DNA of 64,000 bases from Allochromatium tepidum (GTDB lineage: Bacteria; Pseudomonadota; Gammaproteobacteria; Chromatiales; Chromatiaceae): NCBI RefSeq assembly GCF_018409545.1, contig NZ_AP024563.1, forward strand, positions 416,501 to 480,500, written 5' to 3'. Of this stretch, positions 56,277 through 64,000 are shown piece after piece. The translations under genes were made by a program, and so were the position numbers. The stretch's first letter is position 1; every line of letters begins with the position of its first letter. The notes beneath the pieces are model-generated. The model searched no databases. It had not been told where the DNA came from and worked only from the letters and a program-made list of their open reading frames with translations.

Positions 56277-56316
56277 CTCCGGGCGGTCGCCCCCATCTCC
56301 CGTCGACCGCCCGGAG
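56277..56316 (+). terminator. Stem-loop after nudB
   Basis: CTCCGGGCGGTCG (56277-56289) and CGACCGCCCGGAG (56304-56316) form a perfect 13-bp GC-rich stem around a 14-nt loop, directly after the nudB stop. There is no T-run, so it may stabilise the 3' end or act with Rho rather than terminate by itself. Confidence 0.6.
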
Positions 56317-56352
56317 TCTGATCCAACAACCCGCGAACCTCTCGACCCATCC

Positions 56353-58143
56353 ATGCGCGACATCAAAGCCAACCTCGTCGACCGACCCGCCACCCGCAAT
56401 CTGGCCGCGCTCAAGCGGCTGCTCCAGTTTGCCTGGCCCTATCGCCGTCGGCTGGCGCTGGCGCTGGTCGCGCTGCTGATCGCGGCCGGTTCGGTGCTGG
56501 CCTTCGGTCAGGTGATCCGAGTGGTGGTCGATTCGGGACTCGGCACCGGCTCGGTCGAGGCGCTCGATCGGTCGCTGATGCTGTTTCTGTTCGTGGTCGT
56601 GCTCACGGCGGCGGCGATGATGGTGCGCAGCTATCTGCTCAACTGGCTCGGCGAGCGGGTGGTGGCCGACATCCGTCAGGCGGTGTTCGATCGGGTGCTG
56701 GCGCTGGATGTCGCCTTCTTCGAGACCACGCGCACCGGCGAGGTCATTTCGCGGTTGACCAGCGATACCGCGATCCTGCAAGTGGTGGTCGGCTCGACCC
56801 TGGCGATGTCGATCCGCACCACACTGCTGATCGTCGGCGGCGTGCTGATGCTGGCGATCACCAGCCCCGGACTCACCGGGCTGGTACTGGCCGGACTGCC
56901 GGTCGTCATCGTTCCGGTCTGGATCTTCGGGCGGCGCGTGCGGCGGCTCTCGCGCGCCAGTCAGGACCGGGTCGCCGACGTGGGCGCCTATGTCGACGAG
57001 GTCATCCACGGCATCCGCACCGTGCAGGCGTTCTGTCACGAGCCGATCGACAGTCGCCGCTACGGCGATCAGGTCGAGGCGGCGTTCGACGTGGCCATGA
57101 GCCGCTCGCTGTCGAGCGCGGCGCTGTCGGGGATCGCGACCCTGCTGACCTTCGGGGCCATCGGCGCGGTGCTCTGGGTCGGCGGGCATCGGGTGCTGGA
57201 GGGCACCCTGAGCGGCGGTGAACTCTCGGCGTTTCTGTTCTATGCCATCGTGGTCGCCGGGGCCGTGGGGTCGCTGAGCGATCTGACCGGGCAACTGTTG
57301 CGCGGTGCCGGGGCCAGCGAGCGGCTGATGGAGCTGCTGGAGATCCGGCCGGCGATCCTGCCGCCCGCCGCGCCCGAGCCGCTGCCCGAGCCGTCGCGCG
57401 GTCGGATCGAGTTGCGCGGGGTGCGCTTCGTCTATCCCTCGCGACCGGATACGCCGGCGCTCGACGGGCTGGATCTGACGGTCGAGCCGGGCGAGCGGCT
57501 GGCGCTGGTCGGCCCATCGGGGGCGGGCAAGTCGACGCTGTTTCAGTTGCTGCTTCGTTTCTATGATCCGGCGGCGGGGAGTCTGCTGTTCGATGGGGTC
57601 GATATCCGCCGGCTCGATCCGCGCGATCTGCGCAGTCGCATCGCGCTGGTGCCGCAGGAGCCGGTGATCTTCGGCGCCAGCGCCTGGGAGAACATCCGCT
57701 ATGGTCTGGAGAGCGCGAGCGATGAGGACGTGCGCCGTGCGGCTGAAGCCGCTCATGCGCTCGAATTCATCGAGCGGCTGCCGCAGGGCTTCGACACCCA
57801 TCTGGGCGAGCGCGGTGTGCGGCTCTCGGGCGGCGAGCGTCAGCGCATCGCCATCGCCCGCACGCTCTTGCGCGATCCGGCGCTGCTGCTGCTCGACGAG
57901 GCCACCAGCGCGCTCGATGCCGAGAGTGAGCGTCTGGTGCAGGAGGCGCTCGAAACCCTGATGCAGGGACGCACCAGCATCGTCATCGCCCATCGGCTGG
58001 CCACGGTGCGCAATGCCGACCGGATTCTGGTGATCGATCAGGGGCGGATCGTCGCCTCGGGGCGGCACGATGAACTCATGGCCCAGGGCGAACTCTATGC
58101 GCGATTGGCGGCGCTCCAGTTCCAGGAGCCGTGCGCCAGTTGA
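56353..58143 (+). CDS. ABC exporter, fused permease/ATPase
   Basis: 596-aa half-transporter of the MsbA/ABCB type. Six membrane helices lie at about residues 25-310; the nucleotide-binding domain (about 340-580) has GPSGAGKST, the Q-loop VPQEPVIF, the signature LSGGERQR and Walker B LLLLDEATSALD, with H-loop IAHRLATV. It works as a dimer in the inner membrane. Substrate cannot be assigned: lipid A, lipids or drugs are possible. Starts at ATG 56353, after the nudB stem-loop. Confidence 0.92.
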   Translation: MRDIKANLVDRPATRNLAALKRLLQFAWPYRRRLALALVALLIAAGSVLAFGQVIRVVVDSGLGTGSVEALDRSLMLFLFVVVLTAAAMMVRSYLLNWLGERVVADIRQAVFDRVLALDVAFFETTRTGEVISRLTSDTAILQVVVGSTLAMSIRTTLLIVGGVLMLAITSPGLTGLVLAGLPVVIVPVWIFGRRVRRLSRASQDRVADVGAYVDEVIHGIRTVQAFCHEPIDSRRYGDQVEAAFDVAMSRSLSSAALSGIATLLTFGAIGAVLWVGGHRVLEGTLSGGELSAFLFYAIVVAGAVGSLSDLTGQLLRGAGASERLMELLEIRPAILPPAAPEPLPEPSRGRIELRGVRFVYPSRPDTPALDGLDLTVEPGERLALVGPSGAGKSTLFQLLLRFYDPAAGSLLFDGVDIRRLDPRDLRSRIALVPQEPVIFGASAWENIRYGLESASDEDVRRAAEAAHALEFIERLPQGFDTHLGERGVRLSGGERQRIAIARTLLRDPALLLLDEATSALDAESERLVQEALETLMQGRTSIVIAHRLATVRNADRILVIDQGRIVASGRHDELMAQGELYARLAALQFQEPCAS

Positions 58144-58207
58144 ATGGCTGTCCTGATGTTTCGGGTCCACGAAAATCCCGGCAAAGAATCAGGCTTGTTC
58201 TTTGGAC

Positions 58208-58236
58208 TTGCAAAGCGCAAAGGGGGTCATTAGACT
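58208..58236 (+). promoter_or_regulatory. Promoter of the Phd/VapC module
   Basis: TTGCAA at 58208-58213, 17-bp spacer, TAGACT at 58231-58236: 8 of 12 consensus positions. It overlaps the ACTAGT boxes, so a repressor bound there would block it. Confidence 0.45.
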
Positions 58237-58251
58237 AGTTTTATGACTAGT
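58234..58251. promoter_or_regulatory. Paired ACTAGT boxes, likely operator
   Basis: ACTAGT palindromes at 58234-58239 and 58246-58251, 12 bp centre to centre and each within GACTAGTT. They sit 15-35 bp upstream of the antitoxin start, at the -10 region. Phd/YefM antitoxins bind short palindromes placed this way, so autoregulation is likely. Confidence 0.6.
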
Positions 58252-58268
58252 TGATCCTGAGGTACATG

Positions 58269-58526
58269 ATGCAAACTTGGCCTGTACAAGACGCAAAAGC
58301 GCGTTTTAGTGAGTTTTTGGATGCGTGCATGTCGGAGGGGCCGCAAATGGTGACAAAGCGCGGGGCTGAGGCCGCTGTTCTTGTCCCTGTCGAGGTGTGG
58401 AGACGGCTGCAAAGCGCCGCACGACCATCGTTGAAACAATTGCTGCTGTCCGATGTTGGTCGGACGGATCTGGTGATTCCTGTTCGCGGTAATGCACAGC
58501 GTCGTCGTATTGAAGATCTGGAGTGA
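58269..58526 (+). CDS. Phd/YefM-family antitoxin
   Basis: 85 aa. MQTWPVQDAKARFSEFLDAC is the typical Phd/YefM start, followed by GPQMVTKRGAEAAVLVPVEVW, the dimer DNA-binding core. The C-terminal part should neutralise the PIN toxin. ATG 58269 has GAGG at the best distance; ATG 58266 is one codon upstream. GC content is well below that of flanking genes. Confidence 0.88.
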   Translation: MQTWPVQDAKARFSEFLDACMSEGPQMVTKRGAEAAVLVPVEVWRRLQSAARPSLKQLLLSDVGRTDLVIPVRGNAQRRRIEDLE

Positions 58527-58529
58527 CCT

Positions 58530-58943
58530 GTGTATTTGCTGGATACGAATGTCGTTTCGGAGTTGCGGCGCCAGAAACCGCATGGTGCTGTAGTTGCCTG
58601 GCTGAATGGCGTCGAAGACAGGGAACTATTCATTTCTTCGGTGACGATCGGAGAAATACAAGCAGGAATCGAAATGACACGAGAGCAAGACTTGGACAAG
58701 GCTTGTCGGCTCGATCAATGGTTGGATCTGGTTGCCGGTACTTACAATGTCATTTCCATGGATGCCGGTATTTTTAGGGCTTGGGCTAAATTGATGCACA
58801 AGACTTCTGATGCCTTGTATGAAGACGCCATGATTGCGGCGACGGCGAAAGTCAATAATCTCGTTGTTGTTACACGCAATATTTCCGACTTTCGCTCGTT
58901 TGATGTTAAATTATTTAATCCATTCGATGGGGCATCTTATTGA
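58530..58943 (+). CDS. VapC-family PIN-domain toxin
   Basis: 137 aa. PIN RNase: MYLLDTNVVSELRR gives the first catalytic Asp, TIGEIQAGIE the Glu, and DAMIAATAKVNNLVVVTRNISDF the remaining acids near the C-terminus. Such toxins cut tRNA or rRNA. It starts with GTG at 58530, four bases after the antitoxin stop. Low GC and AT-rich codons fit recent transfer. Confidence 0.92.
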   Translation: MYLLDTNVVSELRRQKPHGAVVAWLNGVEDRELFISSVTIGEIQAGIEMTREQDLDKACRLDQWLDLVAGTYNVISMDAGIFRAWAKLMHKTSDALYEDAMIAATAKVNNLVVVTRNISDFRSFDVKLFNPFDGASY

Positions 58944-58985
58944 GATGCTGATGGGCCGTTTCGTATCTGATCGGGGAATCTATTG

Positions 58986-59462
58986 ATGAGCCATCTCAGC
59001 CGACTCTATCAGACCGATTATTCCGAATGGGCGCGCCGCAACGCCGAGTTGCTGCGAGCCGGTGACTTCGCCTCGCTCGATATCGCCCATTTGCTGGAGG
59101 AACTCGACGACATGGGCAAGAGCGAGCAGCGCGAACTGGAGAATCGCTTGACGATCCTGCTCGCCCATCTCTTGAAGTGGGAGTATCAGTATCGGCACCT
59201 GAGCGAGCGCTGGCGTGAGTTCAAGGGCGACAGCTGGCGCGCGACCATCGTCGAGCAGCGCGATCGCCTCGCCAAGCGTCTGCGCAAGACGCCGGGCTTG
59301 AAGGCCGTGCTCGCCGCAACGATCGAGGAAGCCTATGCCGACGCGATCGATCTGGCGAGCAAAGAGAGTCGCTTGCCGCGCGAGACCTTTCCCACGACCT
59401 GTCCCTATGATGAAGCGCAGATCCTGGATGACGACTATTACCCTGATCCACGGGAGTCGTGA
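58986..59462 (+). CDS. DUF29-family protein
   Basis: 158 aa of the DUF29 family: LYQTDYSEWARRNAELLRAGDFASLDIAHLLEELDDMGKSEQREL, then LLAHLLKWEYQ. These small helical proteins are common in cyanobacteria and purple bacteria, often in many copies and near toxin modules; function unknown. An ATG at 58986 is used; TTG one codon earlier is possible. Located right behind the Phd/VapC pair. Confidence 0.88.
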   Translation: MSHLSRLYQTDYSEWARRNAELLRAGDFASLDIAHLLEELDDMGKSEQRELENRLTILLAHLLKWEYQYRHLSERWREFKGDSWRATIVEQRDRLAKRLRKTPGLKAVLAATIEEAYADAIDLASKESRLPRETFPTTCPYDEAQILDDDYYPDPRES

Positions 59463-59724
59463 TCAGTCCTCCAAGCGTTGACCTTGTGCCAGACCCGCCG
59501 CGCTCGTTCGTCGGCCTGAATCGGTTCCGTCGGCTCGGTGGGTCTGGTTGGGAGACCACTACAGCCGTGTGCACAGGTGTTTGGCCGGCGACTCTGTGTG
59601 CTGCATTGTGTGCTATTTCCTGAAGTGAACCGCCTCATGAGACCGCTCGCCGACGTTCACGCTGCCTGAGCGGCGGGTGATAATACCGCGACTGGTGCAC
59701 CTATTTTTGAAGAGCAGATTTGTC

Positions 59725-60213
59725 ATGAGCACTGAAAACCCGGTCCGAATCCTGTTCGTATGTATGGGAAATATATGTAGATCCCCAACCGCGCATGGCG
59801 TGTTCCGTCGGCTGGTCATCGACGAGGGCCTGTCGCACCGCATCGAGATCGATTCGGCCGGCACCCATGCCTATCACATCGGCGAGCCGCCGGATCGACG
59901 CGCCCGCGATACGGCGCGGATGCGCGGCATCGACATCGGCGATCTGCGCGCACGCCTGGCCGAGCCGGACGACTTCATCCGCTTCCACTATGTGCTGGCG
60001 ATGGATCGGGACAATTACGAAAATCTGTCGCAGATCTGTCCCAAGGGCCTGGAAGACAGACTGAGACTGTTCATGGAGTTCGCGCCCGAGCTGGGCATTC
60101 GTGAGGTGCCTGACCCCTACTATGGCGGTCAGCGCGGCTTCGAGCAGGTGTTCGACATGGTCGAGTTCGCCGCGCGCGGTCTGCTGCTGGACATCAAGAG
60201 CCGCTATTTCTGA
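59725..60213 (+). CDS. Low-molecular-weight protein-tyrosine phosphatase
   Basis: 162 aa. The P-loop FVCMGNICRSP gives the catalytic Cys and Arg, and DPYYGG near residue 130 the general-acid Asp. These enzymes dephosphorylate Tyr kinases of capsule export or other proteins. The frame from 59677 adds an unneeded N-terminus. Odd: codons for the P-loop are rare in this genome (ATA, AGA, GGA), while the remainder is GC-rich as usual. No Tyr kinase is adjacent. Confidence 0.93.
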   Translation: MSTENPVRILFVCMGNICRSPTAHGVFRRLVIDEGLSHRIEIDSAGTHAYHIGEPPDRRARDTARMRGIDIGDLRARLAEPDDFIRFHYVLAMDRDNYENLSQICPKGLEDRLRLFMEFAPELGIREVPDPYYGGQRGFEQVFDMVEFAARGLLLDIKSRYF

Positions 60214-60230
60214 ATCTGGGCGGTATCGAA

Positions 60231-60293
60231 CGCCATCCAACCGTTTGACCGACCGGATCTGTGTTCCGGGTCGGCTGAAACGATCGGATGGCG
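60231..60293. terminator. Long imperfect hairpin between convergent genes
   Basis: Outer arms CGCCATCC (60231-60238) and GGATGGCG (60286-60293) pair perfectly; inside, CGTTT with AAACG and CCGACC-GGA with TCC-GGGTCGG also pair, giving a stem of about 25 bp broken by short internal loops. It sits between the convergent phosphatase and rne genes, so it could end both transcripts. No T-run is seen. Confidence 0.6.
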
Positions 60294-60362
60294 GCTTCGG
60301 CTTGGGGAGGCTTGGAACGGCCTCAGGCGTCCTGGCCCGTCCGCTCCGATTCGGTGCGGCAC

Positions 60363-63300
60363 TCAGGTGCGACCTACCTCGGAGACCGGATCGGCGGTGC
60401 GCGGCGGCGGTTCGCCGGGTGCCGATACGGTCGCTTCGGGTACGGGAGCCGATGCTGTCACAGGCGCGTGTTTGGACTCAGCCGGCGTCACGGGCGCGGG
60501 TTCGGCCGGTGTCGAGGGCGCGATCGCGGTCACGGGCGCCGGCGGCGAAAGCAACGGACGTTCAGCCGGCGTCTGGACCGGTGCGGGTGCGACCGGAGCT
60601 GATTCGGCGGCTGGCGCCGGAGCCGACGTCGGGGCCGATGTCGCGACTGGAGCCGAAACCGGCTCGGACGCGACGACGACCGGCGGCGGCGATGACGGCT
60701 CCGAAGGCTTTGGGACCGGCGCCGGCTCAGGCGAGGCTCCAAGCGACGCCATCGGTGCAGCCTCAGTCATCGCAGTCGCCGTTGAAACTGAAGCCGTCAC
60801 CACCGGCGATGCCGCTTCCATTGACCTGGACTCAGTATTGCTCGCCCGCTCGGAGTCGGGTCGACGGACGGATCTCTCGCGCGCATCGTCCTGACGCTCG
60901 GCACGCGGCTCCGTCTCCTCGCGGTTGGATGCACGCTCGGCGGAGCCATCGGAGTGGCTATCGCTCTCCTGCCCGTTCTCGTCCAGGCGCTGAGTCGCGG
61001 GACGGCGCCGGTTGCGCCCACCGCGACGTCGACGCGACGAACGTGGGCGCTCGGTGCCGGAGGCGTTCGTCTCGCGATCGGTCTCGCCGTCGGACTGAAT
61101 GTCCTCAGCCTCGCTCTCGGTCGTGTCGGCAGGCCGGCGCTCACGCGCACCGTTCGACTCGGGCGGCGCGGACCGTGTCGGGCGCTCGTCGGTGCGTGCT
61201 TCACGTCGCTTGGTTGTCGCGGCCTGATCACCGGCCGTGTCGGCCGACTCACGCGCCGCTGAGTTCGTCTCGTCCGTCCGCTCCTGACGCGCTTGAGGAT
61301 TGGCATTGGAGCCGCGTGAATCTCGCGATTCATCGGCTCGCGTTCCAGTGCCGTTCGGATTCGAGCCGCGTCGTCCGCGCCCGCGCGTACTGTTGCGGCG
61401 CCGATCCTCGCGCCCGCTCTCGTCACCGCCGGTCTCGTCGCCCGCGCCCTCTTGCGGCCGGTGCCGATCGCTCGTCGGCTGTGACTGACCGCGCCGCCGC
61501 TCGTCGCGCGCCTGACGCGAATGTCCCGCTTCATCGCCGGAACCCGAGGCGCCGGTACCGCTCGCAGAACGCTCCTGCGACCTGGACGTAGCCGCCGGCT
61601 CGGATCCGTCCGGCGAACCGGAACGCCCACCGGCCTCGGTACGTTTGTCGGCGGCTTGTGACGGCGTGTTGCCCGTCTCGTTCGAGCGCGAAACGAAGAG
61701 TCCGGTCCAGATGCGCTTGAGCAGACTCTCGGACTCGGCGCGCTCGCCCTCCTTGCGGCTGACCGTGGTCGGCGGCGTCGGGCGCGGACGCTCGGTCTGA
61801 CGGGGCGCGGGCGTGCTCGGCGCGATGAGCTTGACCGCCGGTTCCTCGATCCGCACCGGCTGACCGAGCTTGGCGTAATGCGGCACCGCCGCACTCGGGT
61901 CGGGGACGGTCTTCATCGTATAGCTCGGCACCTCCTCCGGCGCCTTGCCGGCGACGTCCTGGGCACGGATGCGTTCGATCCTGTACTCGGGCGTCTGGAT
62001 GTGCTCATTGGGGATGAGCAGGATCTCGACCTCCTGACGCTGCTCGATGTCGAGAATGGCGCGGCGCTTCTCGTTGAGCAGGAAGGTCGCCACGCTCACC
62101 GGCAACTGGGCCTGGAGACGCTGGGTGCTCTCCTTCATCGCCTCCTCTTCGAGGATGCGCAGGATCGAGAGCGCGAGCGATTCGACACTGCGAATGGTGC
62201 CCTGGCCCTTGCAGCGCGGGCAGATCTGCTGGCTCGACTCGCCGAGCGAGGGACGCAGACGCTGGCGCGACATCTCCAGCAGCCCGAAGCGCGAGATGCG
62301 CGCCACCTGCACCCGCGCCCGATCCTGCTTGAGCGCCTCGCGCAGCCGGTCCTCGACCGCGCGCTGATTCTTCGGCGGCCCCATGTCGATGAAGTCGATG
62401 ACGAACAGTCCGCCGAGGTCGCGCAGACGCAACTGGCGCGCGATCTCGTCGGCGGCCTCCAGATTGGTGTTGAGCGCCGTCTCCTCGATATCCGCGCCCT
62501 TGGTGGCGCGCGCCGAGTTGATGTCGATCGAGGTCAGGGCCTCGGTGTGATCGATGACGATCGAGCCGCCCGAGGGCAGACGCACCTCGCGCTGGAAGGC
62601 CGACTCGATCTGGGTCTCGATCTGATAGCGCGTGAACAGCGGCACCTCGTCCTGATAGAGCCGCAGTTTCTTCAGATTCTGCGGCATCACCTGACGGATG
62701 AAGTTCTCGGCGCGCTCGTAGACCGTGCGGTCGTCGATGACGATCTCGCCGATGTCGCCGCGCAGATAGTCGCGGATCGAGCGGATGATGACGTCGCTCT
62801 CCTGATAGATCAGGAACGGCGCCTTGCGGCTCTCACCGGAGTGGACGATCGCCTGCCAGAGCTGGAGCAGATAGTCCAGATCCCATTGCAGTTCCTCGAC
62901 GTTCTTGCCGACGCCGGCGGTGCGCACGATCAGCCCCATGTCCTCGGGGATCCGGAGCCGGCTCATGGCGTCGCGCAGTTCGGTGCGGTCCTGGCCCTCG
63001 ATGCGCCGCGACACCCCGCCGGCGCGCGGGTTGTTGGGCATCAGCACCAGATAGCGCCCGGCCAGCGAGATGAAGGTGGTCAGCGCCGCGCCCTTGTTGC
63101 CGCGCTCCTCTTTGTCGATCTGGACCACGACCTCGCGGCCTTCCCTGACCGACTCCTTGATGCTGACGCGCGAGCCGGGCTTGACGCTGTCCGGCTCGAA
63201 ATAGGCGCGCGCGATCTCCTTGAGCGGCAGGAAGCCGTGACGCTCGGCGCCATAGTCGACGAAGGCGGCCTCCAGGCTCGGCTCGACGCGGGTGATGACG

Positions 63301-63431
63301 CCTTTGTAAATATTCGCTTTTTTCTGTTCGCGTCCCGGTGATTCGATATCGAGGTTATACAGCAACTGTCCATCGACAGTGGCCACGCGCAACTCTTCCG
63401 GCTGAGTCGCGTTGATGAGCATTCGTTTCAT
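60363..63431 (-). CDS. rne: Ribonuclease E
   Basis: 1022 aa. RNase E starts most mRNA decay and matures rRNA and tRNA. The catalytic half (about residues 1-520) has the S1 domain ([27 protein letters not shown]), metal-binding Asp residues in [12 protein letters not shown] and FVIDFIDM, and the zinc link CPRCKGQG. The C-terminal half is low complexity: Arg/Ser/Glu-rich, with an Arg-rich RNA-binding patch ([12 protein letters not shown]) and a Pro/Ala/Val-rich tail. Degradosome contact sites are not recognisable. The leader upstream is long and structured, as expected for autoregulated rne. Confidence 0.97.
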   Translation of the reverse strand: MKRMLINATQPEELRVATVDGQLLYNLDIESPGREQKKANIYKGVITRVEPSLEAAFVDYGAERHGFLPLKEIARAYFEPDSVKPGSRVSIKESVREGREVVVQIDKEERGNKGAALTTFISLAGRYLVLMPNNPRAGGVSRRIEGQDRTELRDAMSRLRIPEDMGLIVRTAGVGKNVEELQWDLDYLLQLWQAIVHSGESRKAPFLIYQESDVIIRSIRDYLRGDIGEIVIDDRTVYERAENFIRQVMPQNLKKLRLYQDEVPLFTRYQIETQIESAFQREVRLPSGGSIVIDHTEALTSIDINSARATKGADIEETALNTNLEAADEIARQLRLRDLGGLFVIDFIDMGPPKNQRAVEDRLREALKQDRARVQVARISRFGLLEMSRQRLRPSLGESSQQICPRCKGQGTIRSVESLALSILRILEEEAMKESTQRLQAQLPVSVATFLLNEKRRAILDIEQRQEVEILLIPNEHIQTPEYRIERIRAQDVAGKAPEEVPSYTMKTVPDPSAAVPHYAKLGQPVRIEEPAVKLIAPSTPAPRQTERPRPTPPTTVSRKEGERAESESLLKRIWTGLFVSRSNETGNTPSQAADKRTEAGGRSGSPDGSEPAATSRSQERSASGTGASGSGDEAGHSRQARDERRRGQSQPTSDRHRPQEGAGDETGGDESGREDRRRNSTRGRGRRGSNPNGTGTRADESRDSRGSNANPQARQERTDETNSAARESADTAGDQAATTKRREARTDERPTRSAPPESNGARERRPADTTESEAEDIQSDGETDRETNASGTERPRSSRRRRGGRNRRRPATQRLDENGQESDSHSDGSAERASNREETEPRAERQDDARERSVRRPDSERASNTESRSMEAASPVVTASVSTATAMTEAAPMASLGASPEPAPVPKPSEPSSPPPVVVASEPVSAPVATSAPTSAPAPAAESAPVAPAPVQTPAERPLLSPPAPVTAIAPSTPAEPAPVTPAESKHAPVTASAPVPEATVSAPGEPPPRTADPVSEVGRT

Positions 63432-63662
63432 GTTGTTCCTGTCCTACGCACCACGGCGCGTGACCCGTGGTTGGGCGCCTCGCCCCAGGGGTCTCAATCG
63501 GAGACCCGTGCAGGCGGATCGGCGCATCGCCGTTCGACGCTCGAGTGATGCGAGCACGGCGTCGGCACAGTCCGTTCAGTCGACGACAGTGGGTCGGACT
63601 GGAACGGGCACGCGCATATGAACCATCGTTATACGGGGCCTCTATGGGCTCCCGCGTCTGTT

Positions 63663-63692
63663 CGGGCGGTCTATCGATCGATAAACCGCCCG
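63663..63692. repeat. 30-bp near-perfect palindrome upstream of rne
   Basis: CGGGCGGT (63663-63670) and ACCGCCCG (63685-63692) enclose the self-complementary TATCGATCGATA (63672-63683); only one base pair (63671/63684) mismatches. It could be a hairpin of the rne leader or an operator. Confidence 0.65.
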
Positions 63693-63965
63693 CTTCGGAG
63701 CGGTTGATACGGCACCGGCGGCGCCGGCGGCCTCGACACGCACCTCAGGAAAGCGCTGGGTGTAGAATTCGGCCTCGCTCGACGTCGCGAGCGGGCTGGA
63801 CGCACGGCGCGGCCCCGCGAGGCGGCCTGGTCAGGTGTCGGATGCCGGTCTTGGGTCCGTGGGTCGGACTGGCGCCTGTTGGATGGGCGTTGGGTGCGAA
63901 CCCCTGGATGCACTTGCCGCTCCGGAAAAATTCCGCATTTCACTCGGCCGGCGCAAGGCGTCAAT

Positions 63966-63980
63966 GGTATCAGTGATACC
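63966..63980. promoter_or_regulatory. Perfect 15-bp palindrome near the window edge
   Basis: GGTATCA (63966-63972), a central G, and TGATACC (63974-63980). The size and symmetry suit a repressor operator of the rne region or of the gene beyond the edge. Nothing else identifies it. Confidence 0.4.
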
Positions 63981-64000
63981 CTATTAGCAGCAATTGAGCC

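Larger units (their letters stand above)
63432..64000. other. Leader/promoter region of rne, no gene found
   Basis: 569 bp upstream of rne to the window edge. No convincing coding frame on either strand. It contains a 30-bp near-palindrome (63663-63692), a small hairpin just beyond it (CCGCTTCGGAGCGG, 63688-63701), GC-rich self-complementary runs around 63713-63731 and a 15-bp palindrome at 63966-63980. A divergent gene probably begins to the right, since rne often faces rluC. Confidence 0.6.

Noticed and set aside
59463-59700. Possible small gene or RNA between the DUF29 and phosphatase genes
   Set aside because: No tRNA fold, no good frame on either strand; a 66-codon minus frame is Arg/Thr/Pro-rich and lacks support.

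Overview
The window is dense, GC-rich gammaproteobacterial chromosome. The order rsmG-parA-parB-atpIBEFHAGDC-glmU is the origin-proximal block of many Gammaproteobacteria. Codon use and the accompanying genes (accA-tilS, trpD2-like/Rieske, fmdB...aspS-nudB, rne with a long Pro/Ala/Arg-rich tail) suggest a purple-sulfur-bacterium-like member of the Chromatiaceae. That placement is inference. No tRNA, rRNA, CRISPR array or complete insertion sequence was found.

Layout. 1-5 kb: a Ser/Thr protein kinase running off the left edge, divergent from an FHA-domain gene, then a small protein and a coiled-coil DUF4407 membrane protein. 5-9.5 kb: two small proteins, then a TonB-dependent receptor convergent with a YfiR-domain protein. 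9.6-12.9 kb: Rieske ferredoxin and TrpD2-like gene, a carbamoylputrescine-amidase homologue whose catalytic Cys is Gly, and a YdjM-like membrane protein. 13-20 kb: accA, tilS, hybrid histidine kinase, rsmG, parA, parB. 20-28.7 kb: the full ATP synthase operon from a near-consensus promoter to a terminator, then glmU. 28.8-37.9 kb: a probable surface-glycan locus, with a multi-glycosyltransferase protein split by a 1-nt frameshift, an autotransporter-type beta-barrel, and a radical SAM/SPASM-Stf0 sulfotransferase fusion. 38-39 kb: a truncated protease gene beside a MazEF-like module, with a deleted relic copy of the module nearby. 39.2-48 kb: polysaccharide deacetylase, GNAT, thioredoxins, carAB, greA. 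47.7-51.7 kb: a minus-strand run of SDR, membrane-anchored ParA-like, SPOR and MinD-like genes. 51.9-58.1 kb: fmdB, a DUF433/DUF5615 pair, a frameshifted DUF72 gene, aspS, nudB and an ABC exporter. 58.2-64 kb: Phd/VapC, DUF29, a low-molecular-weight phosphatase, and rne with a structured leader.

Most of the window is housekeeping (energy, pyrimidine/arginine precursor, translation, chromosome segregation). The accessory parts are the signalling locus at the left, the 28.8-37.9 kb locus and three different toxin-antitoxin modules, two of which lie beside broken genes. Two coding sequences carry apparent single-base indels and one enzyme lacks its nucleophile. These are either real decay or sequence errors, and should be checked in reads first.
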